Below the pieces are notes generated by a model, which saw only the letters and a program-made list of their open reading frames with translations, did no database searches and was not told the DNA's origin. 64,000 bases of DNA from Macrosoma leucophasiata (lineage: Eukaryota; Arthropoda; Insecta; Lepidoptera; Hedylidae). Positions 10,724 through 21,960 of the stretch are shown here, in pieces. The stretch covers positions 25,456,001 through 25,520,000 of the forward strand of contig JAWQUS010000025.1 in the NCBI GenBank assembly GCA_036365455.1, in the 5' to 3' direction. A program made the translations under genes and the position numbers. Every line of letters begins with the position of its first letter. Positions within the stretch are counted from its first letter, which is position 1.

Positions 10724-10998
10724 TTACAATGACTCAATTAAAAACATGATAACCTAACTAAATAACCCGAGCCATGAATTTATGGAAGTGTTTTCATGCT
10801 ACGTTCAGAAGTTGTGAAGTTTTCATTTCAAACTGGTCCGTCCTCTGCAGAGTTTTCTTTCGTCCTATTACTCGCTGGCTTCGCACGAGCGAGTGAATTA
10901 ATTTATTTTAAAATATCTCTGTTAATATGCACTTTTAAAATAAAGTGGTTACACTTCTGGTGTAATAAGTTGCACTATGATAGATCAGTATATCGTTT

Positions 10999-11140
10999 TT
11001 AGGGTTCCGTATCCGAATGGCAAGAAATCCTTTTAGATTCGTCATGTTTGTGTGTTTGTTCGTTTGTCCGTATGTCGCAGCCACTTTACTCCGAATCTAA
11101 TAAGGGTTTCGTGTTTTCGAGTACGTTGAAAGTAGATGAA
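10999..11140. repeat. Possible family D end fragment
   Basis: Starts with tttttagggttccgta, the outer block of family D, followed by gtttgttcgtttgtccg and a diverged body. Only the terminal block is convincing. Confidence 0.35.
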
Positions 11141-11539
11141 ACTCGCCAGGTAAATGTATCCTGTAAGCTGTTTTATGATTTATATACAAAAATTAAATTA
11201 AATAAGAAATGACTGCATTCTTGGCATGGACACTGTCTTCTTTTATCATTACATATTTATGTGTAGGACGGGACGTCTATAGCATGTTTTAAAAACAGCT
11301 ATCACAGCGACACTTTAAAGTGGTGAAATATGTGTGTTTGTATGTACCTTACTTTTAAATAAGCGAGCGAAAAAAATTTAAAAACTCTATGCTGTAGTTC
11401 TTTGTTAAAACTGACGACAAAGTTAAGTATGTCCGAATCCCTACTATATTATTATTATTATGTTATTATTTTATAATTTTATTATTTATTATTTTATTAT
11501 TTTTAATATATATTTATATTATTTATTATTTTATTATTA
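11141..11539. other. Unassigned spacer ending in an ATT microsatellite
   Basis: Nothing recognisable up to about 11440. From about 11448 to 11540 the sequence is an imperfect (ATT)n tract into which the mariner inserted. Confidence 0.6.
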
Positions 11540-11541
11540 TA

Positions 11542-12826
11542 ATTGGTTGGGGAATAAGTCTTTTCGCATTATAGTATGTATGAACTTGTAATAAAATCTA
11601 TTTGGCTGTAGTATTTGTATCTGGCTGGTTTTGGTATCATTGAAAGTTAAAATTTTAAAGAACATAATTCCAAATTCAAATTAGGCTAATGTGTGATTTC
11701 ATTTGTTTTTTGTACTGTCAAGATGAGTGAATCTAATGAAGAAATTCGATACATTTTAAAAATTTACTACAAAAAAGGTAAAAATGCAACGCAAGCCGCG
11801 AAAAAAATTTGCGATGTTTATGGACCTAGTGCAGTGTCTGTGAGAGTAGCACAAATTTGGTTTAAGCGTTTTCAATCCGGAAATTTTGATGTCAAAGATG
11901 CACCTCGCTCTGGTCGCCCTATTACGGATAAAATGGATGCCATTTTTGAAAAAGTGGAGCAAGATCGACATATCAGTAGCTACGACGTAACTGATGAACT
12001 GAGAATTGATCACAAAATAGTTTTGGCGCATTTGAAAAAAGCTGGGTACAAAAAAAAAGATCGATATTTGGGTACCTCACGAGCTCACTGAAAGAAACCT
12101 AATGAACCGTGTACTCATTCGTGATTCTTTATTACGACGTAATGAAACCGAATAATTTTTGAAGAAGCTGATAACTGGTGATGAAAAATGGATCACGTAC
12201 GACAAGAACGTGCGAAAAAGGTCGTGGTCAAAGGCCGGTCAGGCTTCACAAACTGTGGCGAAACCCGGATTAACTCGCAATAAGGTGATGTTGTGTGTGT
12301 GGTGGGATTGGAAGGGCATTATTCATTATGAGCTATTACCACCAGGCAGGACTATCGATTCTGAACTCTACTGCGAACAACTGATGAGATTAAAGCAAGA
12401 AGTCGAGAGAAAGCGGCCGGAATTGATCAACAGAAGGGGTGTGGAGTTTCATCATGATAACGCTAGAGCTCACACATCTATAGCCACTCAGCAAAAATTA
12501 AGAGGGTTTGGCTGGGAGGTGTTAATGCATCCGCCGTATAGTCCTGACCTTGCACCTTCAGATTTCCACCTGTTTCGGTCTCTTCAGAATTCTTTATGCA
12601 ATGTTAGGTTAACATCACGAGAGGACTGCCAAATCCACTTGTCCCGGTATTTTGATGAGAAGTCCCAAAATTTTTATAGCAATGGGATCATGTCCCTACC
12701 TACAAGATGGCAAAAGGTTATCGAACAAAATGGTACATACATACTTTAGTTAAATTTAAATAAACTAAACTAAAAAAGGATTTGAATTATCTTAAAAAAT
12801 GCGAAGAAACTTTTTCCCCAACCTGA
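11542..12826 (+). mobile_element. mariner transposon, complete ends, dead
   Basis: 1,285 bp flanked by TA on both sides (11540-11541 and 12827-12828). The ends are imperfect inverted repeats of about 27 bp: left ttggttggggaataag, right reading inward aggttggggaaaaagt, both followed within a few bases by cgcatt. One transposase gene lies inside. Size, TA target and ends fit Tc1/mariner elements of the mariner family. It sits at the junction of an ATT microsatellite and a family H repeat, whose start it appears to have split. Confidence 0.93.
11723..12749 (+). pseudogene. mariner transposase, D,D34D, frameshifted
   Basis: Starts at the ATG for MSESNEEIRYIL. The N-terminal helix-turn-helix region is readable (ATQAAKKICDVYG, VAQIWFKRFQSGNFDVKDAPRSGRP). 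The frame breaks at an A-run near 12048-12058; the WVPHELTERN linker follows in another frame. A TAA stop falls about 12151 inside NETE-FLKK. From 12159 the catalytic region is open: TGDEKWITYD (first Asp), HHDNARAH (second Asp) and SPDLAPSDFHLF (third Asp), with 34 residues between the second and third as in mariner. So the catalytic triad survives but the gene has one frameshift and one nonsense codon. Confidence 0.9.
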
Positions 12827-12828
12827 TA

Positions 12829-13008
12829 TTATAAATGCGAAAGTAACTCTGTCTGTCTGTCTGTCTGTTACCTTTTCACGTCCAAACGACTGAACCGATT
12901 TAAATGAAATTTGGTACAGAGATAGAACTGACTTTGAGAAAGAACATAGGCTACTTAATTATTTATAAAACGACATCCACGCGGGCGAAGCCGCGGACAA
13001 CAGCTAGT
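12829..13008 (+). repeat. Dispersed repeat family H
   Basis: Starts ttataaatgcgaaagtaact, then a (ctgt)n run, cgtccaaacgactgaaccg, and ends gcgggcgaagccgcgg plus acaacagctagtag. A second copy lies at 43855-44032. No coding capacity. Repeats with a ccgcgggcaacagctagt end are common in Lepidoptera, but I cannot name this one. Confidence 0.6.
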
Positions 13009-13465
13009 AGGATATATAGGCCAAATATAGATTCACTCCGGAGACCTAAATGGTGCCACCTCTGTGATAAAAATTACGGGCCATATTGTATAACCGCGCC
13101 GTCTTTTCTTTTAAGGTACTACCTTAAAAATACTGAATATCAAAAGAATTTACCTGGAGCTAGACTTGCCATTTAGCTATCAGAATAACCTTAAAAATTC
13201 AACAAACACCATTCGTAGCACTGTGAGTCGTTTCATATCTCAAACCTGAACAAAGCTAACACTCATCAAAAATGCAAACCTTTTCCTAGACGGATAACTC
13301 TTTCTTGAAACGGTTGTCTTGCGTTTTTGTTTTGTATACGAAAAATAAATTTAGTTTTAATATATAATTCCCAAAATCCAAAGCATCATGAGGGCCATGT
13401 AAATGATGTCGGTGGCTGATGGTGGCTTGAAGTATATTATTTAGGTATACATTTATCAGCCATCT

Positions 13466-13905
13466 TTATACAAATAAATAAAATTGGAGTGTCTGTTTGT
13501 AATATAAAATAACCGCTTTTTACTAATTGCATATTTTATGTATGTATACACGGTACATACAGATCAGACCATACTTACCAAAACAGCAATTTTTACAATT
13601 TTTGTCTGTCTGTCTGTTTGTCTGTTTGGCGGGGCTTATCTTGGGAATGGCTGGGCCGATTTTAGACGGGACTTTCACTGGCAGATAGCTTAGAGGTAGA
13701 CTAAGACTGGTAGACTAAGTTACTTCTTATTACATCAGCTTGTGCTATATCCTTAGCCCCGCCAAACAGATAGACAGACAAAAATAGTATAAAATGTTGT
13801 TTTGGTATATGTACCATGTATACATACATATGCATTTAGTAAAAAGCGGTTATTTTTATATTACAAACAGACACTCCAATTTCATTTATTTGTTTAGATT
13901 GCAAA
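13466..13905. repeat. Inverted repeat of two family G tails
   Basis: The left arm (about 13470-13645) runs from attggagtgtctgtttgtaa to gtttggcggggct. The right arm (about 13756-13905) is its reverse complement, from agccccgccaaaca to tttgtaatctaaac-like ends. About 110 bp separate the arms, carrying the inner tcactggcagatagct sequence once on the left. Family G copies elsewhere (36847, 48711, 60621) are single, so this is a head-to-head pair. Confidence 0.7.
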
Positions 13906-14532
13906 CATGCACATCTACTAGTTCTGACTAATTTTTTTCTGTTTTGAAAAACACTATTCGTGATTTTGTGAATTATAATTATTGTGACGAACATTCAGTC
14001 AAATAGCGCTTGTTACTATGGAACCCCTCATAAGCCAGTTCAACTCGCAAATTGCCCTCTTTTTAAGTAACAAAACATACACTTGGTAATCTGTTTTATT
14101 AAAAGCCTCCCCAAAATCGAATCTCAAACATTTTTTATCTTTCCTATCTCCCAGATGTATACCACAAAATTGGGTTAGAGCTATGACGTAAGTGGTTTTA
14201 TATCCACCGAACATTCTCCATTCTTAGGAAGAGGGAAAGTATGTCCCCATTACGCAGATCAAAATGGGGATCGTCCTTATAATTCTACCTATTTCCGATT
14301 TCCCTAAATACGTTTTGGCCAAATGACAGTATTTCTGCGATTTCCTTGTGTTCATATTTACTTCCTATGGTTCTACCTCAATTTTCTCTCGATTTGCCTG
14401 TAGGAAATGGAGAACAATATTATGTTATACGTATTTTATAGTACCCATTGCTTTACGCCCGTAATATCTCCAGTTCCTTTATGGTTCTACATGAGATAAA
14501 ATAAGTAAATAATAGTGAAACGATCTAATTTT
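13906..14532. other. Unassigned spacer
   Basis: Contains only short reading frames without recognisable motifs. No repeat family of this window was identified in it. Confidence 0.4.
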
Positions 14533-14822
14533 ACTGGTGGTAGAGCTCCAGTGACGGAGCTCGCGGGCGTAGGCACCACCGCATTACCTAATTTACTTGC
14601 CGCTAATTGGTAGTGTTCAGCAGTATCGTGTTCCGGTCAGGTGGTAATGTACGGCCCCGTAATTTCCGGCACAGAGGCATAATACCTTAGGCCTCAGGAG
14701 TGGTAACGCATCTGCATTTTGGCCTTGGTCTTCATGTGGGTGTCTATAGGCTGCAGTCATCACTTAACATCAATGTGAACTGCATGCTTGTTTGCCGTTA
14801 AATTAAAAAAAAAAAAAAAAAA
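14533..14822 (+). mobile_element. SINE-A, full length
   Basis: Complete from the actggtgg head to an A-run at about 14805-14822. Differs from the norm at cgctaattgg and cagcagtatcg. Ends tttgccgttaaatt before the A-run. Confidence 0.88.
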
Positions 14823-14904
14823 TCACATTTTACCCAAGACTATTTTGTCGGGATATTCACTTGCCACCAATATGCATAGATCTAATCTTTGCTTTTGTCT
14901 AACG

Positions 14905-15025
14905 AAAGTGGCAAACAAGCACGCGGTTTATAGATGTTAAGTAATGACTGCAGCCTACAGACATCTACAAAAAAAACAGGTTAAATTGCAGATACATTAG
15001 CATTCCTGAGACCTTACGTTTTATG
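14905..15025 (-). mobile_element. SINE-A, 3' part, diverged
   Basis: Minus-strand piece from gtggcaaacaagcacgc to cctgagaccttacg. The head half is missing. Several substitutions mark it as old. Confidence 0.6.
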
Positions 15026-15078
15026 TATCTATAATATAAAAACAATATACGCTTACACTTACAGCTCCACACTAGGTA

Positions 15079-15247
15079 TAAACCTGTGTCGTGGGTGCCG
15101 GTTGTACACACACAATAGGTACATTCACAAACACCCAGACCTGGAACAAAATATCTGTAGGCTATACAAAATATTTATGCCGGTGTGGGGATCGAGCCCG
15201 CGACCCTACAAACGATCGTCTCACGCCGCTGGTATAACCGGGTCGTT
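15079..15247 (-). mobile_element. tRNA-derived SINE (family B), full length
   Basis: On the minus strand it opens with a tRNA-like head at the right end (gacccggttataccagcggc, B-box-like ggctcgatccccacac). It ends at the left with the body ccacgacacaggttta. It is the inverse of the 2001-2170 copy. Confidence 0.7.
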
Positions 15248-15259
15248 TCTATTGGTAGT

Positions 15260-16440
15260 TGTTACGATACTAATGGGCTAGAATACATTCTAGCCATTGA
15301 CAGGTCCAAGGAACGCATCATCAAAATATCCTGTGCGCACACAGTCAGGTTACGTCAAAATCAACCCTAACAGCTGCACTATAAGACACATTACCCAAAA
15401 AAAACGATCTCAAATCAATTTGTTATTTCAGTGACCCTTACCTCGATGGTAATTAGGTTCAATATTAACCACAAATCTCGTGGCATCTTGTAACGTTGTA
15501 TTTTCTGGTTTTAAAAATGGTCACAACGCCATCTAGTTAATCACCGCTGTACTAGGTCAACATTTTCAATAGTATCACGTATTCCATACGACGTATAGTT
15601 TGATTTCATAATTTATCTAATACTTATAATTTGTCTTAAAAATACAATTTCGATTATTCCAAATTAAATATTAGATATAACGACAAGAACATAATTAAAA
15701 TATTATTCGGTGAATTTCATTAGCATTGTTGCTGAAAGTCTGAAAAAGACGCGATACCAGGGCCGGTAGAGGTGAAGGTCTGAGAAGTTATTAGACGTAA
15801 TATTTTTTTTTTTAAATATTTCCTACATTTTTTATTCCTTTTGGTTTGGTTTCATAATTTAGCATAGGGTATATTTAACATGGGGAATTCTCACCTTACA
15901 TTTTAGGTACGGATCATTATTGGAATATTTTTTCCTTCCCCAATTATGGTGTTAGATACCGTAGATTTTAGGCATGCTTAAATTAGGAGGATTCTGTCTG
16001 ACCTCTGGATGCGGGGTGTGACCGGTTACCCTGAAGCCTAGTGGATGAGATAAATACTGGACCCCTCCGTAAGCTGTCTACTAAGGTACCACCTTAAGGA
16101 TTTGTAGAAAGGATTAGGGTTACCGGCATTACCATGCCCGGGGACAGGTAATTAAGTAAATTATAAATTTCAATAAAGGGGAGCAGTAATCGTCACCATT
16201 CGAACCCATTTCATATTCACGACCCTGTTTTCTTGACAGTTTGGTACTGGATCACATTGGTAAAAAACATGAAATAATAATATGTAAGTTATAATTTAAA
16301 AATATATAGATTAAATAACAATAATAAATATCAGTGAACCAAACAAAAGTTTTTTATTCATTCTTCATTAACAAAAGCAGGGTTTAGAAATTTATATAAA
16401 TATTCTGCTAGCCGGGTGAGACTCATACATAATAAATACA
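15260..16440. other. Unassigned spacer
   Basis: No recognised repeat, RNA or coding motif. A G+C-richer stretch at about 15990-16150 (cggggtgtgaccggttaccc, ggtaccaccttaagg) stands out from the A+T-rich surroundings but gives no usable translation. Confidence 0.4.
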
Positions 16441-16728
16441 TTTTTTTTTTATGTAATAAAAGTGGCAAACAAGCATGCAGTTCACATTCATGTTAAGTGA
16501 AGACTGCAGCCTATAGACACCCACACAATGACCAGAGGTCAAAATGCAGATGCGCTGCCACTCCTGAGGCATTAGGTGTTATGCCTCTGTGCCGGAAATT
16601 ACAGGGCCGTACATTACCACCTGACCGGAACACGATGGTGCTGAACACTACCATTTAGCGGCAAGTATATTAGGTAATGCGGTGGTGCCTACGCCCCCGA
16701 GCTCCGTCACTGGAGCTCTACCACCAGT
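16441..16728 (-). mobile_element. SINE-A, full length
   Basis: Minus-strand copy from a T-run at 16441-16450 to ctctaccaccagt. Close to the family norm. Confidence 0.88.
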
Positions 16729-16935
16729 AAAACATACCAACATACTTTACAGACCGGCTTTCAGTCTCATAGACGAGTTCATTTTGTCAGCACGAAACGT
16801 TGCGAAATAGAATGTATGAGTCTATTGTACTTTGGTTCGTGTTTGGTGATCATCCACAAATATGCATGATTTAGTGGATATTGTTCGAAAGGTCGTTCAT
16901 TCGAGAGTTATAGGTTCTCTTACTTTTATGATGCA

Positions 16936-17285
16936 TTGACGACCCGGTTAGTCCAGTGGTGGGAAATGACTGTTTGATTCGAAGGATGGCAGGTTCGATG
17001 CCCGCACCGGGACAAACATTTGTATGGCCTTGAGATTTTTTTATTGTTATGGAAGTGTCAAACAAACATCCAGTTCACATTGATGTTAAGTGATGACTGC
17101 AGCCTATAGACAACCCACACAAAGACCGAGGTCAAAATGCAGATGCGTTGCCACTCCTAAGGTGTTATGCGTCTGTGCCGAAAATTACAGATATTCCTTC
17201 AGATATTTGTTTCGGGTCTGAGTGTTTGTGTATGTGTTATATGTGTACAATGGCATTCGCGACACAGGTTTATATTTAGTGTATA
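16936..17285 (+). mobile_element. SINE family B interrupted by SINE-A
   Basis: The tRNA-like head (acccggttagtccagtggtg, ggttcgatgcccgcac) is followed by the body up to gtatggccttgagat. A minus-strand SINE-A 3' piece interrupts at about 17036-17190, and the body resumes with ccttcagatatttgtttcgg. The repeated ccttsagat on both sides is a likely 9-bp target duplication. Confidence 0.7.
17036..17190 (-). mobile_element. SINE-A, 3' part, inside family B
   Basis: Minus-strand 3' half with a short T-run at its left end. Truncated at gccgaaaattacag. Its insertion splits the family B SINE. Confidence 0.7.
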
Positions 17286-18276
17286 CATGTAGTGACAACA
17301 TATATTTGAGACAAACATTTTTATGCCTTCATACATGGGTAGGCAGAGAGTGTCGAGCGAGAGGTGGGGCCTACGCTCTCGAATTTCAACAATCGAAACA
17401 AAACCCCGAATTCGATTACTAAATCAATAGCATTTATAATTTGTTATATTAAATATCTAATACATACATCTACAGGGCCCTATTAGTTTATTAGGTTGTT
17501 GGCGTAATTAAAAGACTAAATTATGATACCTACTTAATAAACTCCTATTATATTGATCTCTTAAATTTAGAAGTAATGTGTCTAGCTCCTATCACACGTA
17601 CGGGACGGATGAATAATAACTTGAGACGGTGTCGATAGCGAGGTAAAGGCGTGTACATAACATAGTCACTTATCAACTTATAAACATTAATTTTGGTTAC
17701 TAATTTATGAATAGATTCAATGTAATTACAACAGCTTATCATTAAAGTGAATATTCTCATAAAATTACCATCACCATTGTAAAAGTTTCTTAAGAAGTAT
17801 TCCATAAAAGAACAACTTTTCCTTTAACAACCTAATTTTATCTTCGACTCTTCAAAAAGTTGAAGTCAACTGTTTATTTGAATATGAAAAGAGGCGAGTC
17901 ATTATGCGTCAGCAAATTTTTACTTTACACGATGTAAGCACTTGGGTTCGGCAATCTGCCAGTCAATTTTGTATACTTTATGAAATTCCATGGCTTAAGG
18001 AGTTTGTATCGTTTTATGTGAGAGAACAAGTAGTATTTTTATGGGTGTTTGTTGTTGTTTAGCTACAGAGTTAGAAATCTTTCTGTGATTTGACTTAAAA
18101 TTTTTTGATTGTTTGATATTCTAAAGGTACAATTCCATGCATCGCGAATGATAGCGACCGCACGCGGCCTACGACTGTCGTCGGCCGCTCGCGACAGTAG
18201 ACACAGTATGAAAATGTATGGCACCGCTTCCGTGGCCCGCGACAGACGCGTGCGGCCAACGAGTGACGTGAGCCGT
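17203..18276. repeat. Tandem duplication, unit 1
   Basis: Unit 1 and unit 2 (18301 to about 19340) share the same order of blocks: family B tail, gggtaggcagagagtgtcga, cgaattcgattactaa, aaagtgaatattctcataaa, gttgaagtcaactgtttatt, gcacttgggttcggcaatct, and a GC-rich MITE-like piece. Unit 1 has about 220 bp near 17460-17700 that unit 2 lacks. It keeps an uninterrupted acgatgtaagcac site at 17929, where unit 2 carries a LINE insertion. Confidence 0.75.
18121..18276 (+). repeat. GC-rich MITE-like piece (copy 1 of 3)
   Basis: G+C-rich and CpG-rich, with internal inverted blocks (gactgtcgtcggccgc against gcggccaacgagtgac, cgcgacag repeated). Contains gtatgaaaatgtatggcacc. Related copies at 19190-19340 (+) and 19438-19545 (-). 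No protein product is indicated, although short frames are open because CpG-rich DNA has few stops. Confidence 0.5.
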
Positions 18277-18277
18277 A

Positions 18278-18366
18278 GGGACAAACATTTGTATGACTTC
18301 AGATATTTGTTTCGGGTCTGGGCGTTTGTGTATGTGTTCAATGGCATCCACGACACAGCTTTATAT
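18278..18366 (+). mobile_element. SINE family B body, headless
   Basis: Contains gacaaacatttgtatg, tatttgtttcgggtctggg and ccacgacacagc. The tRNA-like head is absent. Marks the start of duplication unit 2. Confidence 0.6.
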
Positions 18367-19340
18367 TTAGTGTATGTATTTGAGTCAAACATTTTTATGT
18401 CCTTCATACATGGGTAGGCAGAGAGTGTCGAGCGTCAGTAGGGGCCTGCGCTCTCGAATTTCAACAATCAAAACTTAACCTCGAATTCGATTACTAAAAC
18501 AATAGCATTTATAATTTGTAATATTTAATTATCTAAGCACTTACCATCACAAATAACATCAACACACATCTAATTACAACAACTTATTATTAAAGTGAAT
18601 ATTCTCATAAAATTACCATTACAATTGTAAACGTTTCTTAAGAAGTATTCCATAAAAGAACAACTTTTCCTTTAACAACCTAATTTTATCTTCGACTCTT
18701 CAAAAAGTTGAAGTCAACTGTTTATTTGAATATGAAAAGAGACCAGTCATTATGCGTCAGCAAATTTTTACTTTACACGATGTAAGGAAGACCAAGGCTG
18801 ACCTACCATGACCAAATAGGTCGAGTTCTGTCTGATGGTGGGGTCAAAAGTCTTAGGAATCGGCGTGCATGTATGAAGATAAAGATGAAGGTAGACGAGG
18901 TACGAGAGGTTTGTCAGAACCGGGATGTCTGGCACTCTACACTCTCTGCCTACCCCGTTAGGGACCTGGCGTGAAGATACATACATACATACGATGTAAG
19001 CACTTGGGTTCGGCAATCTGCCAGTCAATTTTGTATACTTTATGAAATTCCATGGCTTAAGGACTTTGCATCGTTTTATGTGAGAGAACAAGTAGTATTT
19101 TTATGTGTGTTTGTTGTTGTTTAGCTACAGAGTTGGAAATTTTTCTGTGGTTTGACTTAAAACTTTTTGATTGTTTGATATTGTAAACGTACAATTCCGT
19201 GCATCGCGATCGATCTCAGCCGCTCGCGACAATAGACACAGTATGAAATTGTAAAGCACCGCTTCCATGGCCCACGACAGACGCGCGCGGTCAACGAGTA
19301 TGGAGAGCCGCGCGCGGCTGTGTCTTGAAAATGTCGAACA
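18301..19340. repeat. Tandem duplication, unit 2
   Basis: Second unit of the 1.1 kb duplication described at 17203. It carries a 205-bp RTE tail at 18786-18990 that unit 1 lacks, so that insertion happened after the duplication. It ends in its own copy of the GC-rich piece (about 19190-19340). Confidence 0.75.
18786..18990 (+). mobile_element. RTE-type LINE 3' tail with target duplication
   Basis: 205 bp, coding strand plus, flanked by acgatgtaa at 18777-18785 and 18991-18999. The 5' end is truncated inside the sequence encoding GRPRLTYHDQIGRVLSDGG. The 3' end carries the (CATA)n tail. Unit 1 of the duplication provides the empty site. Confidence 0.85.
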
Positions 19341-19437
19341 CTAGTTACCATGAATTCGACAATACAATAGCAGTTCACATTGTTAATGGCAAAATGTCAA
19401 ACATATTATATGTGCTGTCTAACTAGCCAGTGGTAAT

Positions 19438-19545
19438 ATGGTTTCACACGCGCGGCTTACGACAGTCGCTGGCCGCGCGCGTCTATCGCGGGCCATGGAA
19501 GCGGTGCCATACATTTTCATACCGTGTCTATTGTCGCGAGTAATA
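19438..19545 (-). repeat. GC-rich MITE-like piece (copy 3 of 3)
   Basis: Reverse-oriented copy of 18121-18276 (cacgcgcggcttacgacag, gcgggccatggaagcggtgc). The opposite orientation 100 bp away from copy 2 makes an inverted pair. Confidence 0.5.
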
Positions 19546-19608
19546 ATAGGTTTTTTTAAACCCGAAAAAAAAACAGACTTCATAAAATTTAGAAGGAATT
19601 ATCCTTTG

Positions 19609-19768
19609 TTTTTTTACATAAGGAAGGTGGCAAATAGGCATGCAGTTCACGTTGATGTTAAGTGATGACTGCAGCCTAAAGACATCTGCACAAAAACTCA
19701 TCGAGAGGTCCTAATGCAGTTGCGTTGCCACCCCTGAGAGCTAAGTTGTTACAGTTGTCTCTGACAAT
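19609..19768 (-). mobile_element. SINE-A, 3' half, diverged
   Basis: Minus-strand piece from a T-run through gcatgcagttcacgttgatg to ttgtctctgac. Belongs to the older type that reads gccacccctgag in place of gccactcctgag. Confidence 0.65.
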
Positions 19769-19965
19769 AAAAAAAAAATGGAAAAATCCAATTGCACTTT
19801 CATCTCTATCTGGGGATCGAACTCAGGATCCTCACGTTGCAGTACTGCCTTGATACAAGTTGATACCACTAGACTCCTCAGATAGTTGTAGGTACTTGTA
19901 GTCTTTTTAGTTAAGTAGGTAGTTCAATTGTTGAACCCGTAGTCCCAGGTTGGATATCCGGATCG

Positions 19966-20130
19966 AAATCAGAATCAGAGATTCATTTATTCATTTAGGG
20001 TGACAACCACCGCTTATAAGTCGTCAAATACAAACAAAATAAATGAAAGTGAACAACAATTGATATACATGTCAAGTTACAAATTAGAAAAATTATATAT
20101 GGAGAATATCAATAAAGATAAAAAGCCATG
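19966..20130 (-). mobile_element. CR1/L2-type LINE 3' end with TGATTC tail
   Basis: Plus strand starts atcagaatcagagattc and continues tttattcatttagggtgaca. The reverse complement gives caccctaaatgaataaatga followed by a short (TGATTC)n tail. The copy at 47836-48330 ends the same way on the plus strand. Short repeated tails rather than poly(A) are usual for CR1/L2-like LINEs. No coding part is present. Confidence 0.45.
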
Positions 20131-20474
20131 CTCGTATTAAGTTATAATACGAGTACTAACCGGTTTTATTATTACCTTTTTCCCAATTTTAAGCACTACC
20201 ACTATAGTAGTAATAAGTAGACTTGATTGAGAATCAAAATTAATCCCCCCCCTGACTCCAGAAATATTTCCACAAAGAAATTCGTGAAAATATTTTAAAT
20301 CTACACATTCACACGTTATACAGCAACGTCAAACGATATTGGCTTCGAAGCAGCCAACTTGTGATCGTATCGGTGAACGAGCTTTGCAAAAAAAACATTG
20401 CTGGCAAACCGCGCAATATGCCGCTATGCACCGTAACTACACCATATGTCGATGCGGACATGTTACTCAATCTC

Positions 20475-21115
20475 GTTTTTAGGGTTCCGTAGTAAACAAG
20501 GAACCCGTATAGTATCGCCATGTCCATCTGTCTGTCCGTCCGCGGTTTAGCGCCAAAACTATTGGTACTAGAGACTTGAAATTTAGCACAACTATACATC
20601 TTTACTATGCCGACATAGTGGTAGAATAAAAATATGTAATTTTTTTTTATTTAGGGTACCTCCCCTACAGGTAACGCGCGGACATTTTTTTTATTTTTCG
20701 TTTTGTATATAGTGTGGGATATCGTTGGATAGGTCTGTTAAAAATATTATGGATGTCCGAACATCATTTTTCGATTTAGTTAACTGTTCGTGACTTATTA
20801 AGCTTTAAAGTGAAAATTTTCGTTAGAGTCCAATGCCCCCCTCCCCCCCCGTACCAACTAAACGGTTGATGCTAGAAGTTCCAACGTTACGGCAGTAGTA
20901 GCCATATATAATGAAATGAAAAGGAAAACTATCACACTTAAGTTGACCTTGCAAGTTTTGAGTAATAGTCGACCAAATGTATTTTACTTGAAAATTTCGA
21001 ACAACTCCATAGAAAATATTTATTTATTTTTTTCATTACATTTCTTACTCTGTAAATACACTAAATATGGAACCCTATACTGCGCGTGGCCCGACACGCA
21101 CTTGGCTGGTTTTTT
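20475..21115 (-). repeat. Dispersed repeat family D
   Basis: Minus-strand copy: tttttagggttccgtagtaa and ctgtctgtccgtccgcgg at the left, acactgcgcgtggcccgac and cgcacttggctggttttt at the right. Uninterrupted, about 640 bp. Equivalent to 4583-5210. Confidence 0.65.
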
Positions 21116-21191
21116 TAACTACCTTTACAGGGTGAATTGAAATTAGCGATTCACTTTATATAGGCAGCCTCTCTACATCAATCCTGGTTTT

Positions 21192-21484
21192 ACTGGTGGT
21201 AGAGCTCCAGTGACGGAGCTTGCGGGCGTAGGCACCACCGCATTACCTAATATACTTCCCGCTAAATGGTAGTGTTCAGCACTATCATGTTCCGGTCAGG
21301 TGGTAATGTAAGGCCCTGTAATTTCAGGCATAGAGGCCATAGCACCTTAGGCCTCAGGAGTGGCAGCGCATCTGCATTTTGACCTCTGGTCATTGTGTGG
21401 GTGTCTATAGGCTGCAGTCATCACTTAACATCAATGTGAACTGCATGCTTGTTTGCCACTTCCTTTAAATAAAAAAAAAAAAAA
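21192..21484 (+). mobile_element. SINE-A, full length
   Basis: Complete from actggtggtagagctc to the A-run at about 21471-21484. Carries the variant tggtcattgtgtgggtg also seen at 50738. Confidence 0.88.
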
Positions 21485-21494
21485 GTTATAGATA

Positions 21495-21960
21495 TGTTTT
21501 TTTATGTAATGGAAATGGCAAACAAGCATGCAGTTCACATTGATGCTAAGTGATGACTCATCAACATTCCATTGAACAAGTTCGCCTATTTAATGGGTAA
21601 AGTACCGTCACCCAATTGTACCATCTGCGGTACTGTGGAGGATGTTTACCATATTTTTATGGAATGTGTCCGAAATGAGAGTATGAGTATATATGTTCAG
21701 TATTAATGAATTGTTGCAATCTACCGGTGGTTTGAATATAATGTTGAGTGATATTTTCTCAGATTCCATTAGGTATTTGATTGATTTATATAAATTCGGT
21801 GTGGAAGCCCGAACTATAATTAGTAATTAGGTTATAATTTTCGATACTATTTAATTTAAAAATTGTGTTCTTAACAGAGCGACGTAGACGCAATGGCGAC
21901 CAAGCTCTTTAAATAAAGATTAAAAAAAAAAGTGATGACTGCAGCCTATAGACACCCATT
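21495..21960 (-). mobile_element. SINE-A 3' part split by a LINE tail
   Basis: Minus-strand SINE-A from a T-run through agtgatgact. It is interrupted by a 372-bp LINE piece at 21559-21930 and resumes at 21931 with agtgatgactgcagcctata, ending near acaccc. The 10-bp agtgatgact is the target duplication. Confidence 0.85.
21559..21930 (+). pseudogene. 5'-truncated non-LTR retrotransposon 3' end
   Basis: Flanked by agtgatgact at 21549-21558 and 21931-21940, ending with an AATAAA signal and an A-run. The start encodes NIPLNKFAYLMGKVPSPNCT followed by ICGTVEDVYHIFMEC. This is the C-terminal zinc-knuckle pattern C..C...E...H....C of R1/Jockey-group LINE proteins. Reading is lost soon after. About 120 coding bases plus the 3' UTR were inserted. 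Confidence 0.75.

Noticed and set aside
18063..18417. Opposed open frames of 102-114 codons
   Set aside because: They fall in CpG-rich MITE-like DNA plus SINE remnants in a duplicated block, and the frames are not kept in unit 2.
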